A stretch of 64,000 nt of DNA from Candidatus Gastranaerophilales bacterium (GTDB lineage: Bacteria; Cyanobacteriota; Vampirovibrionia; Gastranaerophilales; Gastranaerophilaceae). Position 1 is the first letter of the stretch. Each line of letters starts with the position of its first letter. Shown piece by piece: positions 44,221 to 52,191 of this stretch. Location of the stretch: the NCBI GenBank assembly GCA_944324425.1, contig CALUWE010000001.1, positions 146,671-210,670 of the forward strand. The letters are read 5' to 3'. The notes beneath the pieces were generated by a model. That model saw only the letters and a program-made list of their open reading frames with translations. It made no database searches and was not told the DNA's origin. Made by a program: the position numbers and the translations under genes.

Positions 44221-45133
44221 CTCTCAGTTTCCTTTTTAGTTCATCTAAACTTTTTAAATTTAAGCTGTCTATAACACTATCCAGCTCCTTTATTAATTTA
44301 ATTGTAACATCAGGGTGGCAAAAATTCTCTGTTCCTATTTGAACGGCATCCGCCCCGACTGTTAAAAATTCCAAAACATCATCTATATTGGCAATTCCCC
44401 CAATTCCAATAATTGGAATTTGAACGGCAGATTTTATTCTTCTTACCATTGAAAGTGCAACGGGTTTAATGCATCTGCCTGATAAGCCGCCTTGAACAAA
44501 CGTTTTTTTAATTTTTTTATCAGGGGTAATTTCAACTTTAACGCCAAGCCCTTTTAGTGTATTAATTGCGCTGATACAATCTGCGCCGTTATCTTCTGCA
44601 CTTTTTGCCAAACTTTCAATATCAGAAACATTTGGAGTTAATTTTATAATTAAAAAGCCTTTGTATATTTTTCTGATTTCATTTGTTAAATGCCCCAAAC
44701 TGTTTGGGTTTGTGCCAAATTCAAGGCAGCCTTGTTTGACATTTGGGCAAGATACATTAACTTCAATCGCTTTAATTTCCGCATTTTGGGCAATTTCTGC
44801 CGCTTTAATATAATCTTCAACGGTAGAACCTGCAAGGTTCATCACAAAATTTATATTTTTTTCTTTTAAAATGGGAAGTTTTTTTGAAATAAATTCTTTT
44901 ATACCAAGATTTTCTAAGCCGATTCTATTTATCATACCGCCATAGGTTTCAAACAATCTTTCGCCGGAATTACCTTTTTTGGGTTCAATTGAAATTGCTT
45001 TTGTAACAATGGCGCCCAGTTTGGAAACATCAATAAGGTCATTGTATTCATCTGCATAGCCATAAGTGCCTGAGGCTGTCATTATAGGGTTTTGAAGTTC
45101 AAAGCCGTTTAAATTTACAGATAAATCTACCAT
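44213..45133 (-). CDS. pyrD: Dihydroorotate dehydrogenase B, catalytic subunit
   Basis: 306 residues, class 1B FMN barrel. PIMTASGTYGY, EVNVSCPNVKQGCLEFGTNP (catalytic Cys), IIKLTPNVSDI, GGLSGRCIKPVALSMV and IIGIGGIANIDDVLEFLTVGADAVQIGT are typical. Partner PyrK lies immediately upstream (7-bp overlap), making the NAD-linked heterotetramer. Confidence 0.96.
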   Translation of the reverse strand: MVDLSVNLNGFELQNPIMTASGTYGYADEYNDLIDVSKLGAIVTKAISIEPKKGNSGERLFETYGGMINRIGLENLGIKEFISKKLPILKEKNINFVMNLAGSTVEDYIKAAEIAQNAEIKAIEVNVSCPNVKQGCLEFGTNPNSLGHLTNEIRKIYKGFLIIKLTPNVSDIESLAKSAEDNGADCISAINTLKGLGVKVEITPDKKIKKTFVQGGLSGRCIKPVALSMVRRIKSAVQIPIIGIGGIANIDDVLEFLTVGADAVQIGTENFCHPDVTIKLIKELDSVIDSLNLKSLDELKRKLRDE

Positions 45134-45834
45134 TTAACCGCATCCCCCCAAAAAACAGGACCGTCCTTACAAACAGAAGCATTTTCACCGTTTTTAAGCT
45201 CTATTATGCACCCCCTGCAAACACCGATTCCGCATGCCATAACCTTTTCCATTGCAACTTGGGTTTTAATGTTATTTTTTATTCCAAATTCCGTTACTAA
45301 TTTTAAAACAATTGAAGGGCCGCAAGAATAAATGATATCAGGGTTTACTTTTTCTACTACATTTTCTATTTCATCTAAAACACTTCCGCCGATAACAACT
45401 TCATCTGACCCTTCAACGACTTCTTTGGTATCTTTAAAACCTGAAATAAGATGGTTTTTGATACCTTTTTTATTCAATTCTTTTTTCAAAAACAACATTG
45501 GCGCAATGCCTATTCCCGCACCAATTAAAAGGGCTGAATTAACATTTTCGAAATTAAATGTATTTCCTAAAGGTGCAAGAAAATCTATTTCATCATTTTC
45601 ATCTAAATTTTTAATGTATTTTGTGCCGTCACCTTTTATTTTGTATAAAACCGTTATGCTGCCATTATCAAAATCTGCAACGCTAAAAGGACGCCTCAGG
45701 GTTTTATTTTCACAATAAATTGAAATAAATTGCCCCGATGAAATTTCTTCAACATCAGATGAAATTACCAATTTATACGTATCTTTTGCAATTTCTTTGT
45801 TATATTTAATTTTTCCGATTCTGTTTTTTTTCAT
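45127..45834 (-). CDS. pyrK: Dihydroorotate dehydrogenase B, electron-transfer subunit
   Basis: 235 residues. Ferredoxin-reductase-like: FAD motif RRPFSVAD, NAD-domain GAGIGIAPML, and the [2Fe-2S] cluster motif CGIGVCRGC with a fourth Cys in SVCKDGPVF. It passes electrons from PyrD FMN to NAD. First gene of the pyr operon. The terminator of the leader ends only about 12 nt before its ATG and its own Shine-Dalgarno is weak (GAG), so expression depends on readthrough of the attenuator. Confidence 0.95.
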   Translation of the reverse strand: MKKNRIGKIKYNKEIAKDTYKLVISSDVEEISSGQFISIYCENKTLRRPFSVADFDNGSITVLYKIKGDGTKYIKNLDENDEIDFLAPLGNTFNFENVNSALLIGAGIGIAPMLFLKKELNKKGIKNHLISGFKDTKEVVEGSDEVVIGGSVLDEIENVVEKVNPDIIYSCGPSIVLKLVTEFGIKNNIKTQVAMEKVMACGIGVCRGCIIELKNGENASVCKDGPVFWGDAVKW

Positions 45835-45845
45835 CTTTTATACTC

Positions 45846-45881
45846 AAAAAAAAGGGAAAGACAAGAGCGCCTTTCCCTTTT
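45846..45881 (-). terminator. Leader terminator (attenuator) of the pyr operon
   Basis: Minus-strand 11-bp stem AAAAGGGAAAG / CTTTCCCTTTT with a 10-nt loop and eight T in all. It lies between the operon promoter and pyrK, inside the transcribed leader. The stop codon of the leader ORF overlaps the stem base. Confidence 0.75.
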
Positions 45882-45918
45882 AATTTATATTCACTTCCAG
45901 TTTAAATTTAATGTTCAT
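45880..45918 (-). CDS. pyr operon leader peptide (12 residues)
   Basis: The short ORF encodes MNIKFKLEVNIN. A good Shine-Dalgarno AAAGG (45926-45930) lies 7 nt before its ATG. Its TAA overlaps the first bases of the attenuator stem, so a ribosome reaching the stop would cover the 5' arm and prevent terminator formation. The arrangement resembles the E. coli pyrBI leader logic (RNA polymerase slowed by low UTP lets the ribosome catch up), though no long U pause run is obvious. Too short for homology; inferred from position. Confidence 0.5.
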   Translation of the reverse strand: MNIKFKLEVNIN

Positions 45919-45943
45919 TAAACTACCTTTAATCGTTTTCTAG

Positions 45944-45972
45944 ATTATACAATTCACAAATTTAAATTTAAA
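45944..45972 (-). promoter_or_regulatory. Promoter of the pyr operon
   Basis: TATAAT at 45944-45949 with a weak -35 (TTTAAA, 45967-45972) 17 nt upstream. Predicted start near 45937, giving a leader of about 100 nt to pyrK. Confidence 0.55.
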
Positions 45973-45977
45973 GTTTT

Positions 45978-45995
45978 CTGTAAACAATTGTTACA
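45978..45995. promoter_or_regulatory. TGTAAACAATTGTTACA near-palindrome in the pyr/46066 divergent region
   Basis: Imperfect inverted repeat about 30 nt upstream of the pyr -10 and about 75-85 nt before the 46066 ATG. It shares TGTAAACAA with sites at 34708 and 47233. Candidate regulator site serving either gene. Confidence 0.4.
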
Positions 45996-46065
45996 AAATG
46001 AGTTATTTTTATAAAGTTGATACTCAATATGCCGATAACTTTAACATAAGGAGAATGGAGATAAA

Positions 46066-46542
46066 ATGAATATCAACGGACTTAACAGCAATAATAATTT
46101 TATCGACGCAACAAGTGCAGCGAAACTCTCCAAAGATTTATTCTCAGCACTTTCAAAAAAATCCGTTGATTACAATAAACAAGATTTAACAAGATTTACA
46201 AGAGCTACTTTAGGTGTTGATTTATACTCAGCAAAAACAGATATCAACGTTCAAAGACAAATCGCAATGACAAATGCTGGTATGCTTGACAGCAAAATGA
46301 ACTTAAACGCCGTTCAAACACTTAACTCATTTGCAGCTCAACAATTATATTCAAGCCAAGTTTCAGAAAAAGTTGGCGGTAAAATGACAATCGACACAGC
46401 AAATAACGAATTTGAATTTGTTTCAAAAACAGAAGATGTAGCAAACTTAATCAGCGTTTTTGAAACAAACAAAGATAAAAAAGATTCTAACCCTTTTTAT
46501 TTTGGTGAATTTTCATCAAAAGCAGATAAAAAGGAAGCATAA
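46066..46542 (+). CDS. Hypothetical protein
   Basis: 158 residues, not recognised. Asn- and Ser-rich N-terminus, helical centre (INVQRQIAMTNAGMLDSKMNLNAVQTLNSFAAQQL), Lys-rich end. No signal peptide. Strong Shine-Dalgarno (TAAGGAG), own terminator. Its style (short, polar, no export signal, AT-rich leader with the TGTAAACAA box) matches other lineage-specific genes here. Confidence 0.65.
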   Translation: MNINGLNSNNNFIDATSAAKLSKDLFSALSKKSVDYNKQDLTRFTRATLGVDLYSAKTDINVQRQIAMTNAGMLDSKMNLNAVQTLNSFAAQQLYSSQVSEKVGGKMTIDTANNEFEFVSKTEDVANLISVFETNKDKKDSNPFYFGEFSSKADKKEA

Positions 46543-46589
46543 TAAGTCTCTATCTACTCCACTTCATTATTCTATTAAGTCCAAATCTG

Positions 46590-46617
46590 CCCGAGTATCA
46601 TGCTCGGGTTTTTATTT
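46590..46617 (+). terminator. Terminator after 46066-46542
   Basis: CCCGAG, 7-nt loop, CTCGGG, then TTTTTATTT. Confidence 0.88.
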
Positions 46618-46667
46618 GCAAATTTCTAACTTGGCTACATTTCAATTCGCTAACGACGCTTTAAAAT

Positions 46668-46774
46668 TCAAAATTAAATTGGAATCATGATATAATTTTG
46701 CTTTTTGTTTGTCAAATAAAATAGCCGATATGTACTAGAAAAACTCCCTTATAGGATAAGGGAGTTTTTTATTT
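46668..46774 (+). ncRNA. Candidate small RNA gene with promoter and terminator
   Basis: TATAAT at 46691-46696 with TTCAAA about 18 nt upstream predicts a start near 46703. The hairpin ACTCCCTTAT / ATAAGGGAGT with T6 at 46743-46770 would end it. No ORF with a start lies between. The terminator also serves the convergent gene, so the promoter is the only evidence for an RNA. Confidence 0.25.
46739..46774. terminator. Bidirectional terminator of the 46795-47127 gene
   Basis: AAAAACTCCCTTAT / ATAAGGGAGTTTTTT, 3-nt loop, T-rich on both strands. Confidence 0.88.
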
Positions 46775-46794
46775 TATATTATATGAAACTAAAC

Positions 46795-47127
46795 TTATTG
46801 AACAGCTTCTGCAGCTTGTCCTACTGTTTCTGCAGCTTTTTCTTTTGCTTTAGGAAGCTTTGCTGCAACCCAATCTTTAGCTGCAACTGCTTTTTCTTTA
46901 ATTGTGCCCCAAGCTTTTGTAGCTTTTGATGCAATTTTAGCGCCTAATTGTTTGTAGCCATCTTTAAGGATAGCTGCTGCTTTTTTTGCTTTACCGCCTT
47001 CAAAAGTATCTGCAACTTTACCGGTTTTTGCAGCGTAGATAAGGCTGCCTACTGCAGCTGCTGCGCCTACTGCTGTTGCAACTTTTGCTGCTGTCGGTGC
47101 TTCTTTAAAACTTTGTACAGGATTCAT
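46795..47127 (-). CDS. Small Ala/Lys-rich protein with one membrane segment
   Basis: 110 residues, not recognised. One Ala/Gly-rich hydrophobic segment at about 15-32 (KVATAVGAAAAVGSLIYAA), then a Lys/Ala-rich amphipathic helix to the end (AWGTIKEKAVAAKDWVAAKL). The composition is like membrane-bound or nucleic-acid-bound helical proteins, but no family can be named. Similar in layout to the 47381-47881 product. GAAGGGGAA precedes the ATG; own terminator. Confidence 0.65.
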   Translation of the reverse strand: MNPVQSFKEAPTAAKVATAVGAAAAVGSLIYAAKTGKVADTFEGGKAKKAAAILKDGYKQLGAKIASKATKAWGTIKEKAVAAKDWVAAKLPKAKEKAAETVGQAAEAVQ

Positions 47128-47232
47128 AGTTTAGTTCCCCTTCTTATTTATATTTACATCTAACAATCTTTTTATACTTGTTACAACTACTTAAACACTA
47201 TGAAGAAAAAATATTGCCATCATGTTAAAGTG

Positions 47233-47243
47233 TTGTTTACAAA
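47233..47243 (-). promoter_or_regulatory. TTTGTAAACAA box upstream of the 46795-47127 gene
   Basis: Minus-strand TTTGTAAACAA about 106 nt before the ATG at 47127. A TTGTAACAA-like sequence lies nearer (around 47188-47196). Confidence 0.35.
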
Positions 47244-47323
47244 TATTTACATTTTGTCTCTCGTACCTAACCATTTAATTATAAATTAAAAGAAATTGTT
47301 TTGCAACCCGAATTGTGCAAGTA

Positions 47324-47362
47324 AAATCCCCAAAAGAAAAGGCTCTTTTGGGGATTTGTTTT
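47324..47362. terminator. Terminator after the 47381-47881 gene
   Basis: AAATCCCCAAAAG / CTTTTGGGGATTT, 7-nt loop, T-rich on the plus side and moderately T-rich on the minus side. Confidence 0.85.
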
Positions 47363-47380
47363 TTGTTATTGTTGTTGTAT

Positions 47381-47881
47381 TTATGCTTTAGCGGTTTTTG
47401 TGAATAATGTTTTAACCTTGGTTGCAATTTTTTCTGCTTGGCCTTTAGCGGCATCATATAATTTTACAGCTTTTTCTTTTGCTTCACCGCCTAATTTTGT
47501 AGCGCTTGCTTTAAGTTTTTTTGCGCTTTCAAGAGCTTTGGTTTTTACTTCGCCTTTAACTTTGCCGAATCCTTCTTTAATCGGATTCCAAAGAGCTTTA
47601 GCGCCTTCTGTTAATGCTTTTACGCCTTTTTGGCCGTTTGCCTTGCCTGTTAAAAATGCTGCGCCTGCAACAACTGCTGCCAAAACAGCTGCCATTTTAA
47701 CGCCTTCTTTAGCATTTTCATCAGCTTTGTCCCAAGTATCTTTTGTAATTCCTGCTGCAATAAGTCCGGGGGCCATAATAGCAGCACCGAGTTTCATTTT
47801 ATTTTCGCCGATTTTTTCAGCAAGGGTTTTGCCTGCTTCAACACCTGCGCAAACACCGGGTTTAACTCCTTCAATAGACAT
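47381..47881 (-). CDS. Ala/Lys-rich protein with membrane segments
   Basis: 166 residues, not recognised. Hydrophobic stretches at about 30-45 (MKLGAAIMAPGLIAAG) and 63-80 (MAAVLAAVVAGAAFLTG) precede a Lys/Ala amphipathic helix (VKTKALESAKKLKASATKLGGEAKEKAVKLYDAAKG). The same layout as the 110-residue protein next door suggests a related role. A 12-bp imperfect inverted repeat (47887-47941) precedes it, with one arm holding the GGAAAGG ribosome site. Confidence 0.65.
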   Translation of the reverse strand: MSIEGVKPGVCAGVEAGKTLAEKIGENKMKLGAAIMAPGLIAAGITKDTWDKADENAKEGVKMAAVLAAVVAGAAFLTGKANGQKGVKALTEGAKALWNPIKEGFGKVKGEVKTKALESAKKLKASATKLGGEAKEKAVKLYDAAKGQAEKIATKVKTLFTKTAKA

Positions 47882-47886
47882 AATAG

Positions 47887-47941
47887 TTCCAACCTTTCCG
47901 TATAGTAATTCACTTCTTACATTAATAAAGAAAAGTTGGAA
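47887..47941 (-). repeat. Inverted repeat covering the ribosome site of the 47381-47881 gene
   Basis: Plus-strand TTCCAACCTTTCC (47887-47899) and GAAAAGTTGGAA (47930-47941) pair over about 12 positions. In the mRNA the ribosome site GGAAAGG would be inside the stem, if transcription starts upstream of it. Confidence 0.4.
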
Positions 47942-47945
47942 TTAA

Positions 47946-48869
47946 TTATTGCTCATGGTTTTCATTTTTATTAAGAATTGTTACACGACCGTAAACCGGT
48001 TTTTTAACATATTGTGCTACATATACGGCTAAAAACATAAATATGCAGCCCAGAATTTCTTTCGGAATTAAAATTTCGTTCAACAAAAAATATCCTGCCA
48101 AAACGGCAAAAACCGACTCCAAGCTTAAAATTAATGAGGCTATATAGGGTTTTGCATGTTTTTGAGCGCCGATTTGAAGCGTGAATGCCACAGCACAAGA
48201 CAGAACACCTGTATAAAAAATCTCTTTCGTGCAGGATAAAATACTTGATATTTGAACAGTTTCAAACATTAAACCTAAAATTGAGGCAAAAATTCCGGCA
48301 AACAAAAATTGAAGGCATGATAATTTTATTGCATCGGTTTTTTTGGAATATTTTGAAATGCACATAATATGAAGTGCAAAAAATACGGCAGAAAAAAGAA
48401 TCATCAAATCGCCCTTTTCTATGTATATTCCGCCTTTTACGCACAATAAATAAAGCCCGATGAGTGCCAACAAAACACCAAGCCAAACCGATTTGCCGAC
48501 TTTTTTGCCTGAAATTAAAGAAAAAATAGGCACCATGACAATATAAAGCGAAGTTATAAACCCTGCTTTACCTGCGCTTGAGGTTACAATGCCGACTTGC
48601 TGCATTGTGGTTGCCAAAAACAAAAGAACCCCTGCAACCGCACCGCCTTCTACAAGGTGTCTTTTTTTGTATTTGATATTATGTTTCGGATTGAAAAACA
48701 AGCTTATTAAAAATAAAGAAAAAGCCCCAACCAAACACCTTACTCCGTTAAACGTAAAAGGCCCCAAAACATCCATTGCGGTTTTTTGGTATACAAAAGT
48801 AACGCCCCAAATAAATGCGGTTAAAAGAAGCATTAAATTTGCTCTTGTTTTATAAAAGCTTATTTTCAT
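47946..48869 (-). CDS. EamA/DMT-superfamily permease
   Basis: 307 residues with about ten transmembrane helices in two five-helix EamA repeats (LLLTAFIWGVTFVYQK start; the second repeat begins about residue 150). Inner-membrane exporter or importer of small metabolites; substrate unknown. The start overlaps the M20 peptidase end by 4 bp, so it is the last gene of a four-gene minus-strand operon. Confidence 0.88.
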   Translation of the reverse strand: MKISFYKTRANLMLLLTAFIWGVTFVYQKTAMDVLGPFTFNGVRCLVGAFSLFLISLFFNPKHNIKYKKRHLVEGGAVAGVLLFLATTMQQVGIVTSSAGKAGFITSLYIVMVPIFSLISGKKVGKSVWLGVLLALIGLYLLCVKGGIYIEKGDLMILFSAVFFALHIMCISKYSKKTDAIKLSCLQFLFAGIFASILGLMFETVQISSILSCTKEIFYTGVLSCAVAFTLQIGAQKHAKPYIASLILSLESVFAVLAGYFLLNEILIPKEILGCIFMFLAVYVAQYVKKPVYGRVTILNKNENHEQ

Positions 48870-50077
48870 TTGTTGTACTCAATAAAAAAGTTCTTGATAA
48901 AATTATAGCCTTTTTTATATGTTTCAACATCTATTTTTTCATCGCTTGAGTGCATATTGTATATATCCGCAATGCCGACTAAAACAGGGCGGAATTTAAC
49001 GTTATTTTTATTGAATTTATTTGCATAAATATGAGTTTCAGCCCCCGCATGGAAGCTTCTTACGTTTAATTCAATGTCTGAATTTTTGGCGGCATTTTTC
49101 GCATTTTGAATTGCTTTTTCATTGTCAGCTTTTTCAAAAATGGGAAGATGACATTCAACATTCATTTTAGCTTCTGCGAGCCCTTTGTATTTTTCGTTAA
49201 ATTGGTTAATTATATTTTGAATTTCAGCTATAAGCTCATTTTCATAACTTTTATTTGAACTTCTTATTGAATAGTGAATGTAGCCTGTTGTATTAATAAG
49301 GTTTGACATTGAATTATGGCAGACAAATTTTGCGGCTTTTGACCTTTCGATTTTTTCATTTACAGCTCTATAAATTGAATTATCAACAGCGCCCGCTACA
49401 ATAGAGCCCAGATTTATTGAGGTTATAACACCCAATTCATCGCTTTTTCTGTATACCCCCTGCGGAATAAGGTTTGCCAGTTCTGCCGTTATTTTTGCGG
49501 CATTTAACCTTGAAGTATCTCCTATATCAAGTCCGGAATGTCCGCCTTTTGGGGCCGAAACTTCAACTGTCATTTTTGTATAGCCTGCGCCTGAAATTTC
49601 AAAATTGCCTAATTTGTCAGAATCCATAACCAAAATATCTTCGCCTTCAAAGTTTTCAAATTCGACGCCGCTTATACCCACCATCGATTGTTCTTCATCT
49701 CTTGTAAAAATCAATTCCAAACCGCCATGGTCTGCGTTCAAACTGTTTATTTCAAGCGCAAGTTTAATTGCTGCGGCAACACCTGCTTTATCGTCCGCGC
49801 CAAGGGTTCTTTTTTTGTCAGTTTCTATTATATTTCCGTTATGAACAATATTTATCGGAGAATCATCACCGACAACATCCATATGAGCTGAGAGAATCAG
49901 AGGTTTTTTTGAAGGATTATTACCCTTTACTTTTGCAAAAACATTTCCCGTTTTGTCTTTTTTTGCCTCGATATTATTTTCAGATAAAATTTCAATAATT
50001 TTATCCGCAACTTTTTCTTCTGATAATGAGGGGGAAGGAATTTTAACCAATGTTTCAAAAATTTCAACTAATTCCAT
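48866..50077 (-). CDS. M20-family metallopeptidase (PepT-like)
   Basis: 403 residues. Zinc-site motifs LILSAHMDVVGDD, LGADDKAGVAAAI, FTRDEEQSMVGI and VMDSDKLGNF, with a dimerisation insert near 180-300 and a late His in IYNMHSSDEKIDV. Layout resembles tripeptidase PepT or related M20 dipeptidases. No signal peptide, so cytosolic peptide turnover is likely. Overlaps glgX by 10 bp and the permease by 4 bp. Confidence 0.85.
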   Translation of the reverse strand: MELVEIFETLVKIPSPSLSEEKVADKIIEILSENNIEAKKDKTGNVFAKVKGNNPSKKPLILSAHMDVVGDDSPINIVHNGNIIETDKKRTLGADDKAGVAAAIKLALEINSLNADHGGLELIFTRDEEQSMVGISGVEFENFEGEDILVMDSDKLGNFEISGAGYTKMTVEVSAPKGGHSGLDIGDTSRLNAAKITAELANLIPQGVYRKSDELGVITSINLGSIVAGAVDNSIYRAVNEKIERSKAAKFVCHNSMSNLINTTGYIHYSIRSSNKSYENELIAEIQNIINQFNEKYKGLAEAKMNVECHLPIFEKADNEKAIQNAKNAAKNSDIELNVRSFHAGAETHIYANKFNKNNVKFRPVLVGIADIYNMHSSDEKIDVETYKKGYNFIKNFFIEYNK

Positions 50078-52191
50078 AGCTTTTTAACTCCTTTTTCTTT
50101 AAAAATGCATGCTGTCATGGGCTTTAGTTCATAATATTCGCCATCAAAAATTTTGCCTTTTTGATTTATATAATTTTCTTTGGTGTCTGCAATTAAAAAC
50201 CATTTTTTGTCTTCAATGTTTTTCGGAAGAATAATTTTAATCGGATTTTTATCTTTTGAAATTGCAATGTAATAATTATATTCATCCCCCGATACTTTAA
50301 AGCAAATGATTCCTGAACGGTTATTTTTCCAATATGAATCGTCGTAATCGCTTATATTAAGCCCGTTTGGATAATAATATGATATTTTTTTATTGTAATT
50401 TATATTTGAAAAAATCGGGTTTTCTTTTCTGAATTTAATTAATTCTTTTATATAGTTTGATAAATCTTTTTTTCTTTTATCTAATTTATAGTTAATTCTG
50501 TTAATTTTGTTATCTAGGTTGTAGCTGTTGTTATTGCCTTCTTTTGAATGCAGAAAAATATCCCCAAATTGAAGCATTGGTGTTCCGTAAGACAGCATAA
50601 CCGTTAAAATTTGTTTTCTTATTTCATTATCTTGCTCTTGAATGTCGCCTTTATAGCTTGAACACATTTCGCCCCTAAAACCGCCTTTTGTTTCAGGGTT
50701 TGGTTTGTCATATGTATTTATATCAAACAAAGAAAAGCCGTCATGGCAGCAAACATAGTTTATACTTCTTAATTCACCCTTAAATTTATTCGGCTGTCCT
50801 TCTATAACATTTCTCATAGCCTTTGGATTAACGTTTTCGGGACGAATTGAAGTTGCCCTTATTGTATCTCTTGTAACATCATTCCATTCTGCAAAATATG
50901 AGGGAAAGTTACCCAATTGATAATTATTTGAACCCGAGCACATCCAAGGTTCGGCTATTAAATATACTCCGTCGCCCGTCTCATCCGGTTTTAAAATTTT
51001 ATGTCCTGATTCTTCCAATTTTTCTTTTAAGTTTTGCACAATGCCGCCTTGTTTATCATACATAGCATAGCCTGAAGTTGATGTATCCATAAGACAAACG
51101 GCTAAATCAAACCGAAAGGCATCTACCCCTTGGTTTATCCAAAATTTTAAAGATTCAACGATTAAATCTTCTGTTAGTTTGTTTAAGGTATTAAGGTCGT
51201 TGCCGCAGCCTGAATGGTTTGTATAGTGGGCATTTTGGGCAAGTTTATAATAGCTGTTATTATCAATCAAAGCATAAGAAAATAAAGCGGCATCTTCATT
51301 ATCAAAAAATGTTCTGCCTTCGCCCGTATGGTTATAAACAACATCCATACAAACTTTTATGTCGTTTTTGTGAAATTCATTAATTAAATTCCTGAATTCA
51401 TACAAAGCTTCTATCGGATTTTTATTTGAAGAATACGACTTTTTAATTGCAAAATAATTTAGGGACATATATCCCCAATGATTGCCGTTATCTATATTTG
51501 AATCAAATTCTTGAAGCGGCAAAAATTCAACCATTGTAACGCCCGTTTTTTTAATTTCTTTAACAAACTTAGCAGCGCCCTTATATGTTCCCTTTTCTTT
51601 CATTTTTAACAATCTTGTTAAATCTTTGAGGTGAACTTCAGCTATAATTTCATCTTTTAAGCTTCTTTCCGTTGTTTTATATATTTTTTGCTCTTTTATT
51701 ATTTTAAAAACGGATTTTGGCGCAATTTTTGAATTATCGGACAAATAATTTTTTTCTCCCGACCTAAATGGTTCAAGATCTGTTGAAACAGATGAATGAA
51801 GATGGGATAATTCAAATGAATACGGGTCAAATGCCAGTTTATTCGGGTTAAAACGGTTGCCTTCGTTATCTAAATTTGAAATGTAGCCAATATCAGAGCC
51901 TGCAAAATAACCTTGCTGCTTTTTAAAGTTGGCACCAAAAATTCTGTATCCGTAGTAAAAAACATTTCTTTTTTTAAGAAGTTTTTTAATCGGAACAGAC
52001 ACCCTGAATAAATTCCCTTCTTTTTCCATTTCAATTTCAAAAAAAGGAATATCACCCATTGGGTTTTTAAAAACGGATAAAATAACGTTTTGAGCACTAT
52101 CCGATGCAAGCTTAAATTCTACCGTTTTTCTTTTTTTATTAAAGCTTGCACCATATTTAGTATTGGAATTTGTTAATAATTTTTTTCTCAT
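50068..52191 (-). CDS. glgX: GlgX-type glycogen debranching enzyme (GH13 isoamylase)
   Basis: 707 residues. An N-terminal CBM48-like domain (about 1-160) precedes the GH13 barrel: DVVYNHTGEGRTFF, VDAFRFDLAVCLMD (nucleophile Asp), YLIAEPWMCSGSNNYQLGNFPSYFAEWND (acid Glu), CCHDGFSLFDINTYDKPNPETKGG. This is the GlgX/isoamylase pattern, hydrolysing alpha-1,6 branches of glycogen. The stop is followed directly by the M20 gene. Whether it prefers phosphorylase-limit branches cannot be read. Confidence 0.88.
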   Translation of the reverse strand: MRKKLLTNSNTKYGASFNKKRKTVEFKLASDSAQNVILSVFKNPMGDIPFFEIEMEKEGNLFRVSVPIKKLLKKRNVFYYGYRIFGANFKKQQGYFAGSDIGYISNLDNEGNRFNPNKLAFDPYSFELSHLHSSVSTDLEPFRSGEKNYLSDNSKIAPKSVFKIIKEQKIYKTTERSLKDEIIAEVHLKDLTRLLKMKEKGTYKGAAKFVKEIKKTGVTMVEFLPLQEFDSNIDNGNHWGYMSLNYFAIKKSYSSNKNPIEALYEFRNLINEFHKNDIKVCMDVVYNHTGEGRTFFDNEDAALFSYALIDNNSYYKLAQNAHYTNHSGCGNDLNTLNKLTEDLIVESLKFWINQGVDAFRFDLAVCLMDTSTSGYAMYDKQGGIVQNLKEKLEESGHKILKPDETGDGVYLIAEPWMCSGSNNYQLGNFPSYFAEWNDVTRDTIRATSIRPENVNPKAMRNVIEGQPNKFKGELRSINYVCCHDGFSLFDINTYDKPNPETKGGFRGEMCSSYKGDIQEQDNEIRKQILTVMLSYGTPMLQFGDIFLHSKEGNNNSYNLDNKINRINYKLDKRKKDLSNYIKELIKFRKENPIFSNINYNKKISYYYPNGLNISDYDDSYWKNNRSGIICFKVSGDEYNYYIAISKDKNPIKIILPKNIEDKKWFLIADTKENYINQKGKIFDGEYYELKPMTACIFKEKGVKKLWN

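Noticed and set aside
45835..46065. PyrR-binding attenuator upstream of pyrK
   Set aside because: The leader lacks the conserved PyrR anti-antiterminator sequence and no pyrR gene is present; a leader-peptide model fits better.
47400..47945. 181-codon plus-strand open frame opposite the Ala/Lys-rich gene
   Set aside because: Antisense to a gene with a good ribosome site and terminator; the composition (Ala/Phe/Leu/Pro) is that of a mirrored Ala/Lys-rich frame. Kept the minus-strand gene, but I cannot fully exclude it.
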